Shown in pieces: positions 9,836 to 21,944 of a DNA stretch of 64,000 nt. The DNA is taken from assembly GCA_027257055.1 (NCBI GenBank), contig JAPVLO010000382.1:682001-746000 (forward strand). The letters run 5' to 3'. Position 1 is the stretch's first letter. Each line of letters begins with the position of its first letter. Origin of the DNA: Cephalopachus bancanus (Eukaryota; Chordata; Mammalia; Primates; Tarsiidae). Made by a program: the position numbers and the translations under genes. The notes beneath the pieces were generated by a model that saw nothing but the letters and a program-made list of their open reading frames with translations, was not told the origin of the DNA and did no database searches.

Positions 9836-11929
9836 TGAAAACACTTGTTTCAAATGGAGGAAATTATTGTTGTTATTGTTGTGACTTAGCCTTTTTATAG
9901 GACCTGCTTGGTAAGTCTATTGTCAGGCGAAATTTATTTGAGTTTATTTATTTTTAAATTTTTTGTCTCCTCAAGGTAGCTCTCTATTCTGTCTACCAAA
10001 TTGCTACATTGTTTCTTTGTTGTTTGACACTTAGGTTCTCAGCTTAATAGTCTGTTTACTTAAATATTTCAGAGCCTCTTAGCATTTCAAAAGAATGTTT
10101 TCAAATTTTCACTATGAAAAAACCAGATGAGTAAATAGAGGCACAGTCACTCACTTTTCTAGGCTCAGCAGTTAGCTATTGAATTGTACAGGTACAGGCA
10201 GAGAGAACAAACATAAAAATAATCAAACACATTAGCATGGGAACAGAAATGGGAATTATCTATACATATGCTTATCAGTACTGGGCCTTGGAGGTAAATT
10301 TTACCCCCACCTGAAGGTCAGGTATGAGAAAGGAGGGTTCCAAGGAACCCTCCTTGGTTCAGAAGTCTCTTCTGATTATCAGATTGAAGTCAAGACTTCT
10401 TCTGGTAGTCTCATTGTAAGACATATAGCAACAGGGGTTCCCAACAGCTTTGAAAACCAGAAACCAGGAGGTTCTAACTGACTTTGAATTCTGGATCTTG
10501 ACTTCCCTGTCTTTTCTTTTGTAATGTTACAGCCCCACTGAGGTTGGTTCTAGAAGACATTTGATTAAAATGTTATTTTTAGCAAATACATAATTTCCTA
10601 CATTAAAATTCAAAAACCCAAGAGGGCAGCTTAGGCTTGTGCGATGCTGACAGCCACTGGTGTCCAACAAAATCTGAACAAGAAGGAAAAAGGAAAGGAA
10701 TCCAGCCTACATAATCTGTTCCAACCTAAAGAAAATGATGTCAAAGCTCCAGACTCCAAATACACCATTTTCCCTGGGGCTCCCAGAGTTCTTAACTCTC
10801 TCCACCAGGAACCCATCATCCAAGTGACATGTCTCTTTCCAGACTGGGGAACAGCTCTGGAGATGGGCCACGGCCCAGATGCCAGGCAATGGGCAGGCCA
10901 CAGAGAAGGAGGAGGTGCTGAATTTCCTGCCTCATTCAGCACAGGACTAAATTTGCTGTGATATGATTCAGTGTGCTGCTCTGGACACTGAATATAGTTG
11001 CAGCTCTGAGTCAACCTCCGGCCCCACTCTTTCATAGCTTTAGAGGCTGTGTGCTGCTGGGTGGTAGACACGGGTGCCAAGGTCTCATGAGGACTCGCTC
11101 CGCACGTCAGATCGGGGCCTCAGTGGCCTGTCCTCTTGTCACTAGCACATGCTTCCAGAGACACTGGCCCAGTTGGCAGAAAACCAAAAGTCTTTGTTGT
11201 CTGTTAAGTTTGAGGAGTGGAGAGTTCTTTCAGATGGAGGTCTAGATTAATCTACTAATAGACACTTACCATATATAGCATTTGTACATTTCTAGTTTTG
11301 AAGAAGTTTATTTACTATTCACTAACTGCATTTCTAGTGTATAGGTCCAAATCTGAAGTTTGAAACCTAGTCAGTAAGTAGTCTAAAACATGCAAAATAA
11401 TTAAGAAGCCTTGACTAAGAGGGACACTGGGATTCAGAGAAGACAGGAAAAAAAAAATGAAGGCGTTGTGATCAGAGTTGATTTTCTGGAAGAGGTGAAA
11501 TATTCTGGGACTTTGAAGAACCAGCATGATTTACCTGGGTGTGAAGAAGAACAAACAGGAATGGCAGGAAAGTGAGAATAAGCATACTTCATACCAAAAC
11601 AAGAGAGAAAATAATTTTATATTTCTTTCCTGCTCAGAGGGCTCATTATGACTTTACAGAACTCGAGGATTCTTCTAGATCACAATAAACAATGTGCAGA
11701 AGTGCTAGTTAGATTAGTAGAGTGTATTGGCCAGTACCTGAGCCTCTGCATAGACTGTCAACAGCCTTCCTTTCAGTTCCTGGGCTTCCTTTCAAAGACA
11801 TGAGAAAAATACAAAGTAATTCTAAAGTCAAATAAAATAAACCTGTGAGACTACCAATACTGTGTTACTGGGCTAGTGATAGGACCAGAGTATCTGAATC
11901 CAGTTAGGGAGAAACAGTCTCTTATCCCC
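9836..11929. other. Unassigned 2.1-kb stretch
   Basis: No gene or family recognised. A weak MIR-like scrap may lie at 10125-10185. A perfect inverted repeat sits at 10330-10355. Open frames overlap on both strands at 10631-11080 (149 codons minus, 105 codons plus); neither has a start context, composition or motif that argues for coding. Confidence 0.5.
10330..10355. repeat. Perfect 12-bp inverted repeat, 2-bp spacer
   Basis: 'aaggagggttcc' (10330-10341), spacer 'aa', then its exact reverse complement (10344-10355). It could form a short cruciform or RNA hairpin. Not inside a recognised element. Confidence 0.9.
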
Positions 11930-12060
11930 AGAGCCATCCCTTGCTTGCTTGATAAGCATGGGCCACACAGGAAATAACTTTATGCCTTAGCCTGAAAAAT
12001 GGAACTAATAACAGGTCCCCTTGTGTATAAATAAAACCATATCAGTGATGAGCATTATGC
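11930..12060 (+). mobile_element. Possible MIR remnant
   Basis: 'tatgccttagcctgaaaaatgg' (about 11981) followed by 'actaataacaggtcc' resembles the MIR core and downstream region, strongly decayed. Confidence 0.35.
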
Positions 12061-12364
12061 GTAGTATTCCTTATGCTCTTTGGAATAAAAGATTAAAATA
12101 GTATCAAAGAATTACTACGATGATTACATATGCCTAGAGACTAGGGATTGATTTTCAATCCATTGACAATTTCGTAAGTCCTTCATGTTGTCTGAGAATT
12201 GGAAGGAACCTCCCAGTTGGAATTAGAGTTGGAGGAGGATAATCTGCTGGAGAAATTTGGAGTTTGGGGGATCAGAATGGCTTGGCCTTGAATTCCAAAT
12301 CAGTCCCTTACTGTCTGCGCCATCTTTCTCTCCTTCATTAAAGAAATATGTATTACCCTCCTAT

Positions 12365-12505
12365 TATGAGTTGTGATAAATTATCTGAGCTTTTGGAACC
12401 TCAACTTCCTCATCAACAAAATAAAGATTAAAGTGTCTTCTGAAGTGATAATATAGTAGCATATAGTAGATCTTAAGTGAGTATTAGTTATTCTCCTAAA
12501 TGAGG
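12365..12505 (+). mobile_element. MIR 3' part
   Basis: 'ggaacctcaacttcctcatc' then 'aaaataaagatta' and 'gtagatcttaagtgagtattagtta', the MIR core to its 3' end in sense. Confidence 0.6.
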
Positions 12506-12528
12506 GAATTGAGTAAGACTTCCTAGGA

Positions 12529-12572
12529 AGCTTAAAGTACATGATAGAAAAGCTTAAAGTACATGATAGAAA
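12529..12572 (+). repeat. 22-bp perfect tandem duplication
   Basis: The unit 'agcttaaagtacatgataga' plus 'aa' occurs twice head to tail (12529-12550, 12551-12572) with no mismatch, which indicates a recent slippage or end-joining duplication. Confidence 0.95.
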
Positions 12573-12859
12573 GACACAGCAGTGCCCAGTTTAAAACAAG
12601 GCAGAATGCAGTGAGTGTCTGTTAGAGATGGGATATAAATGAGTTGAGATTGTCTGGATGGACAGGAGAGGATTTATGAAAGGACTGGGGCCTCAGTGGT
12701 TAGATGGAAAATGTGAATCCTGATCTGCTGCTGCAGGACTGATGGCTGGAAGCAGACAGGATGGTCCAGGATGGGGCAATGTGTCACATGTCGAACATCA
12801 CTTATGTTAACTTTGGCTTTTGGGAGAAGGTGCATGCATGTTTCTGACCATCCTATCAC

Positions 12860-13040
12860 TTATACATTCATTGGAAAAATACTTATCAATCTCCTTTCCT
12901 GTGTCAGGCATTTTCTTAATACTGAGGATGCAATCAAGGGACTAAGAGAAGAGTGGAGAAGAAAGACAAGTAAACAGACCTTGTAAATCAGTGTGAGAAG
13001 TACTAAGATGGTGATAAAACATATGCCTGAATGCCTTTTG
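12860..13040 (-). mobile_element. L2 fragment
   Basis: Antisense L2 3' end: 'acattcattggaaaaatacttatc' type start, 'gtgtcaggcattttctt', 'actgaggatgcaatcaa'. Confidence 0.55.
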
Positions 13041-13054
13041 AGGGCACAAAACTG

Positions 13055-13220
13055 GGTATTGGTCCTGGATTTTCCACTTGTTAGCCACGGTGTCTTAGGG
13101 AGGAGAACTGTCCCTCTCAGCTTCAATGGCCCCTCTGCCCTCTATTTTATTGGTTTGAGGATCAATTGTAATCATGTACTAAAGAGCTCTTTGGAACCTT
13201 TATTATGTTATATAAATGTA
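13055..13220 (+). mobile_element. Possible MIR
   Basis: 'ttccacttgttagccacggtgt' region at 13071 and 'gtttgaggatcaattgtaa' at 13153 fit the order of MIR, but divergence is high. Confidence 0.4.
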
Positions 13221-14174
13221 CATTTTAATATATTAATCATCAATGAATCCATCATACTTATCTCACCAGGTCTGACCCTCTTTTAATTTGCCTATAATAA
13301 ATAGAATCTGACGCACATATTTCATTATCAGTACCATTTTTCTTGGTTCAACTTCTTTTTGATGTGAAATGAACCTCTTTAATGCTTACCTTCTAGTTGT
13401 TTCTACCAATGCAGTTGTTTTCCTGCCTGTATGTCCTGTGGAATTTTAGGAAAGATCAACAAAGTTAAGGTTTTAAATTGCCTTTGGAAAAGGAGAAGAG
13501 GACTGATCATTAATGAGAAAAATACCAAGGCATAAATAGTTAGAGGAGAGAGTCGAAAGAAAGATCATAGCAAGGATGTGGAGGGTGGGGTGGAGCCAGC
13601 AGAAGGGACAGAAATGAAAATAAAACCTAAAAGAACAGAAGGAGTTGAGAGCAAACAGTGGAGGAAGAGGCAGATGCTGCCCTCCAGCTGGTGGAGGAGA
13701 GAAAAAGGTGCCTCCCCTTTCTCTCATTCGAAACAGCTTATCTTCTCTATCTGCAATATTTCTGCTGATGTCTGAAAAGAGAGAAAAATGTATGTGTGTG
13801 AGTGTGTGTGTTTGTTAATAACAGTCATCTATTTATAGGTCTTAAATTATATACCATGAAAGCCTCTCTGAGACAAGATGTGTTATTTGGCTGCCAGAAG
13901 GAAAAGTTAAAGAAAAAAAAGAAGCTTCTAGATTTCTATCTTCCTTTTCCTCATCCTCTCTGTCCACCAGATTCTTATGGTTAATGACAACTGTTAACTC
14001 CACATTTTGGAGCCAAACTCCAGAGAGGTGAAAAAGAGATGGTTGAAGAGATTTCTCCGAGAGGAGGGGCCTCCATGGTTTTCCTGAGAATGTATGATCT
14101 CCAAGTCACATCATTTTCCAGCCGAACTGAAAGGGAGATCAGACAGCATCTTTCCCAACTCCTTTGTATTTCAT
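13221..14174. other. Unassigned sequence with purine-rich block
   Basis: 13485-13715 is strongly A/G-rich on the plus strand. A short TG-rich run is at 13790-13812. No gene features. The 133-codon frame at 14039-14440 overlaps MIR-like sequence and is not convincing. Confidence 0.5.
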
Positions 14175-14240
14175 ATGGTGAGACTGAGGCCCAAAGGCTT
14201 GTCCCACCCAAAGTTACCCAGCAAGGGATGACAGAAGAAT
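14175..14240 (-). mobile_element. MIR core scrap
   Basis: 'atatggtgagactgaggccc' and 'aaagttacccagcaagg' match the antisense MIR core. Short and isolated. Confidence 0.45.
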
Positions 14241-14439
14241 GTCACCAGAGTGCTCACAAGCCATTGTTCCTACTTTCCATTCCTGTTGACTACAATTCTC
14301 TCACTATGTTTGAAACCAAGAAGATTCAGTTTACTTTTTCCTCTGACCCCATGTTTCTGGAGCACGAGCTGAATCCCCTAGGGACCTTAAGACGACCTCA
14401 GGTAAAGGGACTTCCATACTTGGTTCTAAATTCATGGTA

Positions 14440-14665
14440 GAATAGAGTGATTAAGAGCATGGGCTCTGGTGTCAGATCAGGGTCTTCCAATGATTAACTG
14501 TGCCTTCAGGTAAGTTACTCAATCTTGATGCCTTAGTTTCCTCATCGGTAAAATGAGGATACTAATAGAATTTCTCTCATAAGGCTGTTATAGAGCATGA
14601 ATGTGGTAATATATGTGAAGCATTTAGCAAAGGGCTGGAATTTAGTAGATCCTCAATCATTTTTT
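14440..14665 (+). mobile_element. MIR, nearly full length
   Basis: 'gagtgattaagagcatggg', 'ctctggtgtcagatcagggt', 'ccttagtttcctcatcgg', 'taaaatgaggatactaatag' and the 3' 'tagtagatcctcaatca' appear in the correct order. One of the clearest MIRs in the window. Confidence 0.92.
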
Positions 14666-15759
14666 TATTACAGTCATAACATTCTGTTGGGTTAGAAAAA
14701 CTAGAACTCCAAGGATAAGAGCTTTGACTGTGAGCCTGAAACCAGGAGCTACCCCTTCTTAAAAGATCTTCATGTGCAGGATGATGATGGGGGAGATGCA
14801 GGCCAGTAAATAGACTGCCAAGCCAAACTACAGATAGTCTGAACATGTCAGTGACAAGGAAGAAAGACCAGGAAGGGAGGGGCTTTGGGAGATATGACAG
14901 AGGCAATCAGGGAGGACTAAAGGAGGGTTGGGCCTCTGAACTTGGCAGGAAAGGACCCATGTCTTCCTCCTCTCCTGCAAGCTTTGAGGGTGTCGATTTT
15001 GAACTCCTACTATATGTCAGGATGAGTGACCACTTGCCAAGCTCTGTAGCCTGAAATACCTTCCCCATCTCACATACCTCCAGCTTCCACCCATAGAAAG
15101 TTTGGCTTCTGTTCAACGTTTTTAGCACCTTTTGCTAGAGATTTCACATTTTCTTTTGTGACATGTTTAGGACTATTATTTTATTTGAGTCAATGACTTT
15201 CCCATGATTTGAGAGCAGATTATGATCACCATTTCAGAGAAGTCAAAATTCTCGCCCAAGATTCTGTGTTCAGTAATTGTCCTCTTATGCCCTAAAACCG
15301 GGGTACTAGTCTCACTCCATCACACAGTTCAATTCGATAACTTTAACCTCTCTTTCACTCTCTCATGTACATTCAGAGGCACATGCACACACTTTTAAAA
15401 ATCAGAACATTATATATTAAGAATATGTGGTTTAGAGTCAAGTGAAACCTTATATTCTCTTCTTACTTCATAGGGCACAACGGACTCTAAAAAAATCAAG
15501 TCCCAGCAGATCGGTTAAGGGAGAGAGAAATGAGGCTCACTGTCAAAATCTAAGCTTTAAAAATACACTCCATTCTGCATCTTTTGTAACCAAAGATAGG
15601 GTTATTAACTTATGCATTTTATCCCCTATAGTATTTATGACAGTTGTCTGAACTTACTAGGAGTTCTACAGTATAATGAATAAAACTAATTAAAAACATC
15701 TTAGGACAGGTGCTGGGATATGAAGTATTCTTGGGAGGCCCTAAATGTTGATATGGGCA
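14666..15759. other. Unassigned sequence
   Basis: No repeat or gene recognised. A faint antisense MIR-like signal lies near 15215-15270. Minus frames at 14577-14906 and 14907-15128 have no recognisable domain. Confidence 0.5.
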
Positions 15760-15980
15760 GGAATGCTAATAACATTAATAGTTATTTACTGATAGTTATT
15801 AATAGTTATTTACTGATCACATACCTCTATGTTAGACAGATTACAAACACTAACCTTATTCTTAAAACAATCTCAAAAGGTAGGTATTGTTCCTGTTTTA
15901 TATTTGGGGAAACTAGGGCCAAGGAGGTTAAGTAATTTGCCCAATTCATCAAGTAGGTATGAGGCAGAGTAGGAATCTAG

Positions 15981-15985
<5 letters not shown>
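15760..15985 (-). mobile_element. MIR with internal tandem duplication
   Basis: Antisense MIR: 'aaaaggtaggtattgttcctg', 'ggttaagtaatttgccca', 'tgaggcagagtaggaat'. Its first part carries a 23-bp tandem duplication (two copies of 'aatagttatttactgat' at 15778-15794 and 15801-15817). Confidence 0.85.
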
Positions 15986-16227
<242 letters not shown>

Positions 16228-16353
16228 GTGCTGTTCCAGTTTCACCAGGATAGTACCTTTCATCACACTGGGTCCATTGTAGTCTTCTGGTCTACCAAAA
16301 TAGATTTTGTTTTCCTCCATTGGCAAAGTCAAGGTCATTCCTTGCGCATGAGC

Positions 16354-16395
16354 ATGTGTGTGCATGTGTGTGTGTGTGTGTGTGTGTGTGTATAC
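16354..16395 (+). repeat. (TG)n microsatellite
   Basis: About 20 TG units, interrupted once at the 5' side ('tgtgtgcatgtgtg'), ending 'gtatacacaagtg'. Confidence 0.95.
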
Positions 16396-16854
16396 ACAAG
16401 TGTGTGGGGGGTGCTCAAATGCCCACTCAGACCTAGCTGAGAGTCCCTTCCACAGTCTCAGCAGGGGATGCCATTGGCAAGCTGAGAGTTGGTGGGGCCT
16501 GCGTGGGAGCTACTGATGGGAGAACTTGAAAAGTGGGAGGGGGGGATCTTCCGTTACTAAGTAAGGATCTGAGAGCTGTTGTCAAGGAAGAATCCCAGGC
16601 CTTCCATAAAAGGAAGGTCTCCCATCTCCTACTGGCAGCCAGTGCTGACTTGAGCAGTGAGTCTGACGATTTCCCTAACCCACCCGCACTTGGGCAGCTT
16701 TGGAAAGGATGCCCCAGGAAGTGGGGCAAGAAAAGTGAGCTGTAGGTGGGGCCTTGGCATGAAGGCCTGGCAGAGAACATCATGGGAGGCAGTGTGCAGG
16801 AAAGCCCCAGAGCTGAGCTCATCAGCTTAGCGCAGGGATAGGTGTCCTGTTCTC
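16396..16854. other. Unassigned sequence
   Basis: Slightly GC-richer than its surroundings. Overlapping frames on both strands (129 codons minus, 16433-16822; 70 codons plus) have no recognised motif. Confidence 0.5.
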
Positions 16855-17190
16855 TAGTCTCATCCTCTCCAATTCATCCTCCAAGCACAGCCTGGGAGAT
16901 TTTCCCCAATATGCCACAATTCTGCCTAAATGTCCGCCAATGTCTCATCATCTAACTTCCTTTTCCTGGCAGGAAAAGCCTTTTTTCCCTATCTGACCAC
17001 TGCCCTCTTTGTCAGACCTTTATCCCAGTCCCTCACTGGCCATTTGAAAGTTCTTATCTGCCTTATAGTTGAGCAGGCTTTCCTGGGCATCTGTGCCTCT
17101 GCACATGCAATTTCCTCTGTCTGGAATGCCACCCTTTTTCACATACCAAAAACTCTGTTGGCCTGGGAGTCATATTCAGTGTCTAGCACA
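16855..17190 (+). mobile_element. L2 fragment (upstream of 3' UTR)
   Basis: Sense L2: 'ctgtgcctctgcacatgcaatttcctctgtctggaatgcc' type phrase at 17090-17130, preceded by the decayed 'ccaccaat/ctggcc' section. The two plus frames here (16930-17211, 17069-17317) derive from it. Confidence 0.75.
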
Positions 17191-17784
17191 AGTATTTCAA
17201 ATCAGGATTAAGGGTATATCTTTCACCTACTTGTCAGTTATAACTACCTCCTTTCCGAGCCCCCAGGCTACCACAACCCTGGAGGACAAAGGAGAAGTGG
17301 ATATGTTCCCAGTTTAGACTATGCTCCCCCCTCCCACTCTAAAATTGCTGATGAAAGATTCTAGGACCCAGTGTAGACTCCCTCAACCTCCCCTACTTCA
17401 CTTCACCTAGAATCAGAGGATATAACATTCAAATAAAGTTTGAGATCTAAATTTTAAGCTTAAGTGATTGTCTAAACCTGTAAATGATGAAACCCAAACC
17501 AAGATGTTACTGAGGGAAGAGAGAAAGTAATCAGAAGGCAGTTTTTATGTGGAAAAGTTGAGACATTCTCCAACTGGCCACATTTGATTATCATTCATTA
17601 CTTTGACCTGTAGTCAGTTCCTCTGTCCCTTCACTGTCTTGAGTATATGTAGAGAGATGTCCTTCAGGGGTTACACAAACAGCTGTGTGTACAACACATA
17701 TTCTTTCAGGGCCAATGATTCACCATAAGCTTTCACCATAGGTTTCCCTTCAGTATGAAGCAACTAGTGAATTTCTGTGCTGGC
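17191..17784. other. Unassigned sequence
   Basis: Nothing recognised. Confidence 0.5.
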
Positions 17785-17960
17785 TGAAGTATCTTTATTA
17801 CCTCATGAAATGTTATCAGCCACACAAGGTATGTGTTATTTTGCTCATTTTTTACAGATGAGGCTCAGAATTGTACTATTTGCCCAAGGTTGAAAAACTG
17901 GCAAATGCTGAGACTACCAGTCAAAGACACCCCTGACTTCCAAATCCATACTTCTCCATA
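17785..17960 (-). mobile_element. MIR
   Basis: Antisense MIR: 'tttttacagatgaggctcag', 'ctatttgcccaaggttg', 'ctgacttccaaatccata'. Confidence 0.75.
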
Positions 17961-17989
17961 TATCATTGTTAACTTTAGTTCAAAAAGGG

Positions 17990-18110
17990 ACATTTTATTA
18001 AGTGACCACTGTGTACAAATACTGTGCTCAGAGCCAGGTGACATTAAAAGAGGATACTCAATTTTTGCCATGGTGCAGCTCACATGATGCTGGGGAAGAC
18101 ACAGCAAGGA
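17990..18110 (-). mobile_element. L2 3' end
   Basis: 'acattttattaagtgaccac', 'aaatactgtgctcagagcc' and 'tggtgcagctcacat' follow the antisense L2 terminus. Confidence 0.55.
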
Positions 18111-18926
18111 AAATTAGTTCATTGTGATGTGGCAAAGATCAGGAGAAGGAAGAGCACAGGAGAGGGACTCTTACATCTACCATGAGGTGCAACACCTGAA
18201 ATAAAAAGCTGGATTTGAGGTATGGATTTACGGCGGTGAGGGGCACTGGGTGAAGATGCTTCTCGGTCAGTGACAACCAAGAAGCCCAGGCACATTGCCA
18301 TGGGTGTGGATGGGGTTGCCTGATAATTGTATCTTCCCCCTTCCCACTCTGATGAAATTATCAGGTTTTTTTGTCCTGTAGTCTCAATCCGGTCTAATGT
18401 CTTATTTCTCTGGGTGTTTTTATTTGTTAAGCTCTGTCTCAAAGTAAGAAGCAGAGCACGTTGTCCAAGAAATTGTAGGTACTCCCTGGGTAGAGGAGGA
18501 AGATGAGGGAGGATTTTTTTAAGAGGCAAGAGGCCTGTTTCCTAAAAATTGTGCCACATAGACTTGTCCCTGTCACACTTGCCCTAAGGCTAGTGCTGCA
18601 AGGAGTGATAGGAGAAACACAGATGATCACAGTGATGGGATGCAGCCAGTGTTTAGGCTAATGTGGTTGATGAAAGAAGAAGAAAGAGCATCTCTTCTTA
18701 CAAAAACTCAGTATACTCACAGGTTGAATTTTGTCAGTGATATCTGGATTTACTAGTTGCCCATGTATGGCTATAATAAAAGGTCTTTTGAAATTTCTGT
18801 GGGAAAATTGATTTCTTTTTTAAGAGGCTGCATTTCTGTGGTCCTTAATCATTGAATCAATCGTTTTTGTGATGCATTTTCTGAATTCAAGTTTTCTTAG
18901 CTCCACACACACACAAAATGTAACTG
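18111..18926. other. Unassigned sequence
   Basis: Minus frames at 18119-18529 (136 codons) and 18439-18630 show no recognisable protein. A short (CA) run is at 18905-18914. Confidence 0.5.
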
Positions 18927-19055
18927 AGACTGGGTGCAGGGCTCATTCCTGTAATCCCAGTTACTGGGAGGCTGAAGCAGAAGGATTGCTTGAGCCTGGG
19001 AGTTCAAGTCCAGCCTGGGCAACATAGTGAGACTTTGTCTCAAAAAATAAAATAT
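18927..19055 (+). mobile_element. Free left Alu monomer (FLAM-like)
   Basis: Sense 7SL-derived monomer: 'cattcctgtaatcccagtta', 'aggattgcttgagcctggg', 'cagcctgggcaacatagtga', short A-rich tail. A weak target duplication ('gtaactga' / 'ataactga') flanks it. Confidence 0.88.
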
Positions 19056-19364
19056 TATAACTGAAGAGGCTTCATATAATAGAGCTCAATCCTGGGATTG
19101 CTTACAAATTCATTGAGAATAAAAATGCATGAAATAATTACCGTAGTGTGACATCATATTATTTACCAAGCGTGACAGTATGAAAACACACTTACCTCTA
19201 GTCATCTAAGTTCAGGGTTCGTATATGTGAATGTTGTATTTTCCAAAGGTGGGGCACACCCGTAACTGCAGTCTATCTATCTCTATTGTGGTTGTCCTGG
19301 ATGCTGACCTGGCACAGCCTGCTCAGCATCTTTCATCTAAATATTGTTTTAAAAAGTTTTAATC

Positions 19365-19660
19365 AAGAGGCCAGTAGACTGAGCCAGCGCCAGCACCTTG
19401 GGCTCCTATGTATGCAAATTAAAGACCAACGTAAACCATAAAACAAAACTTAAGCATAACAAATCAGAAACCACCAACTAATCCCTAACTAGGGACCTCC
19501 CCCAGATCATACCCAAATAAGGCAAATACCTAGCTTTATCCAATCAAATTATTTCTTTACTTTGTTTCTGCGTTCAGCCTCCAAAAGCTGGCTGCTCACT
19601 TTGCTGGAGTGGAACACTTTGAGCCTCTTCTGGTTTTGAGTGCTGCTTGGGAGAACATCC
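19365..19660 (+). mobile_element. ERV1-like LTR fragment
   Basis: LTR-like composition with 'ccaatcaaattatttcttta', 'ctgcgttcagcctccaaaag', 'tggagtggaacactttgagc' and 'cttctggttttgagtgctgc', the U3/R part of a class I LTR. Family not assigned. No internal retroviral gene next to it. Confidence 0.55.
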
Positions 19661-21093
19661 TCTTCCTTCTGACCCCTCTTCCATACCCATCTTGCCATCA
19701 CTTTCCTCTCTCCCCATATTCATGTGACGTCATGTTTCTGGACCAGTTGCTTGAAGCCCATCCTACAGTCCACTGTGCCCCTGCTGAAGTCTCACATCTC
19801 CTGGTAACTCTTATTCAAGTAGCATCAGCCTCACTGTTAAGGAGATTACCCAAACATGCTTAATCCAGAGAATGACAACACATGTCTGAAGCACAGATTC
19901 CAGAACCTTGCCCAGACCTGGGGAATCTACTGATAGCAGCAGTGTGAAAAATCCTGGCCTGGCTTAAGGTCATTGGAATATTGAGAGGTGGCAGGGCCTG
20001 GTCTTTGTGCACAGCTTAAAAGTCGCATCCTCATATCCCTGTCTGTTAGGACACTGAGTTAGCATTGATTCTGGAAATGGGGATGGAGGAGCGGGAGGCC
20101 AGGACCCACCTAAAGCCCAGCTGAATGGATCATGAGATCTGAATCAGCCGGAAGCAACTGCTCTGAGCCCCAGAACCCATGTCTCAGTTCCACCTGGCAT
20201 CACCAATTATCTGTGCCTCTGACATAGGGTTTTTTTTTTTTATTCCCTCGAAATAGGGCTATAATTAAATCCAAAATTGTACTGGAGACTTTATCGTCAT
20301 GGCAAAAGCAGAACACAATGTCTGCAGACAAAAAAACTCTCTCAATAAAAATTAATTATGTGTAGCTCATGCCCCAGTCCCAGTGGCCGTGTGAGGAATG
20401 CAGATGAGGGTGTGGGGAAGAGCCTGCCTGGTGGCACTGCCCAGGCTGTGTCCTCCACCTCCTGAGGCTCCCACTGCTCTGCCCCATCTCCATTGATTTG
20501 AACCCCCAGGGCATCTCCTCCCTCCCTCTCCCCCTTGAGTAGCTGCTTGTTCTCTGCAGTCCTGGGGGTCATGCTTTTTTTCTCCCCCTTCAGGGTCTGA
20601 ACAATTGAAAGCAGCCATAGACAGGGTTGGGAGAGGTAAGAGAGACAAGGCACAAAGAGAGAGAGTGCACTTGTGATCTGTCATTCCCATTAAATCTCTC
20701 CTTCTTTGAAGAGGAAAAACTCTCACTGATGGGGAATATAAGAATTCGCCTGGCAGCATGCGCCTTATGCTTCCCGCCAGAGGGTGTGGGGGCTAAAGGG
20801 TGCTGTTTTGATCTCCATCAGCGAGCTCTGGGGGAAGTTGACGGAGCTGCCCAGAGCCACCACCACATGATGCCCATGTGACAGAGCCCATTCCAGACAC
20901 TGCCCTTAACATAACCTTTCCTATCTCCTGAGTTTGAGTCCAAGTGCGCAGTAGAGTCAGATTAGGGATCTCACAAGCCCCTGGGGAGTAAGAACAGTGA
21001 AAAATCAGAAAGACAAGCTTGTGGAGGGGAAGACAGGGTGGGAATGTCTCACCCTCTAAACTAGTCACCAGATTTGACAAGGAAAAGGATGTG
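19661..21093. other. Unassigned 1.4-kb stretch
   Basis: No repeat recognised, which is notable in this window. 20220-20360 is T-rich then AT-rich with TAATTA-type motifs ('aaaaattaattatgtg') and intact CG dinucleotides, so it could be a conserved non-coding element. That is only a guess. Overlapping minus frames at 20342-20759 lack coding evidence. Confidence 0.4.
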
Positions 21094-21095
21094 CA

Positions 21096-21445
21096 AAAAC
21101 CAAAGTCAAGCCGGGCTCAGTGGCTCAGCCTGTAATCCCGCGCCTTTGGGAGGCTGAGGTGAGTGAGTTGCCTGAGCTCGCGGGTTCGAGACCCGCCTGG
21201 GCAGCGAGACCTCATCTCTACAATAAATCAAAAATTCAGCCGGGTGTGGTGGCGCATGCGTGTAATTCCGGCTACTCGGAAGGCTGAGGCGGAAGGATAG
21301 CCGGAGCCCAGCAGGCCGAGGCTGCGGTGGCCGGGAGCGGCCACTGCACTCCACCCTGGGCGACAGAGTGAGACTCCAACTCAAACAAAACAAAACAAAA
21401 CAAAACAAAAAACCAAAAAAACAAAAAAAACAAAACCAAAGTCAA
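21096..21445 (+). mobile_element. Young Alu dimer of a non-anthropoid subfamily, copy 1
   Basis: Body from 21110. Diagnostic words of this subfamily: 'ggctcagcctgtaatcccgc' (lacking the usual 'cg' after 'ctca'), 'gggttcgagacccgcctggg', linker 'tctctacaataaatcaaa', 'gagcccagcaggccgaggct', 'gggagcggccactgcactcc', end 'gactccaactc'. The tail is (AAAAC)n. A perfect 14-bp target duplication 'aaaaccaaagtcaa' sits at 21096-21109 and 21432-21445. Minus open frames here are by-products. Confidence 0.95.
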
Positions 21446-21944
21446 TGCGCAGCAAGGCTGAATAACTTCTGATTTATCTAAGAAAGTAGTGATGAAGGAA
21501 TGGGAGCCCAGTGTAAGTTGCTCCATCAGTACCTAGATTCTCTTCCTGTAGTAGATTGGGTCTTCACCATCCACTCTGTCTAGAGGAGAATCCTACTGGA
21601 CCTCACTGAACATGAACCTAGGGCCAGGTCTCAGTCTTGCAGGCACTGCTGGAGTGGTAGCTTGCTAATGGCATACTCTCTCAGGGGTCTTTGAGTACCC
21701 AGAGAAGCAGTAGAAGTTATCAATACAGCAAAGGCATCAAGGCACGCCTTCACCTGCTTGGTAAAGGGTGAGAGCCACCACCTGTTCCATAAAGTGTGTG
21801 TGGGGGGAAAGGCAAATCTGCAGGGTCGTAGGCAGCAGAAAAGTCAGTTGCAGAGGCCATGGAAGCGCTGGTGGGATGTTATTGGAGAAGTTCTTGGGTG
21901 TAGGGTGACCAAGGGTGTCCTCCAGCCCCAAATTCTTCAAGATA

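Noticed and set aside
10631..11080. Overlapping open frames of 149 (minus) and 105 (plus) codons as a possible gene
   Set aside because: No recognisable domain, both strands open over the same stretch, and no start or splice context that I can defend. Overlap on both strands suggests chance lack of stops.
21170..21205. tRNA-gene-like B box ('gggttcgagacc')
   Set aside because: It is the internal Pol III promoter of the Alu left arm; no tRNA fold surrounds it.
21380..21430. Regular AAAAC repeats as a CRISPR-like or tandem array
   Set aside because: They are the A-rich tail of the Alu at 21110 and have no spacers.
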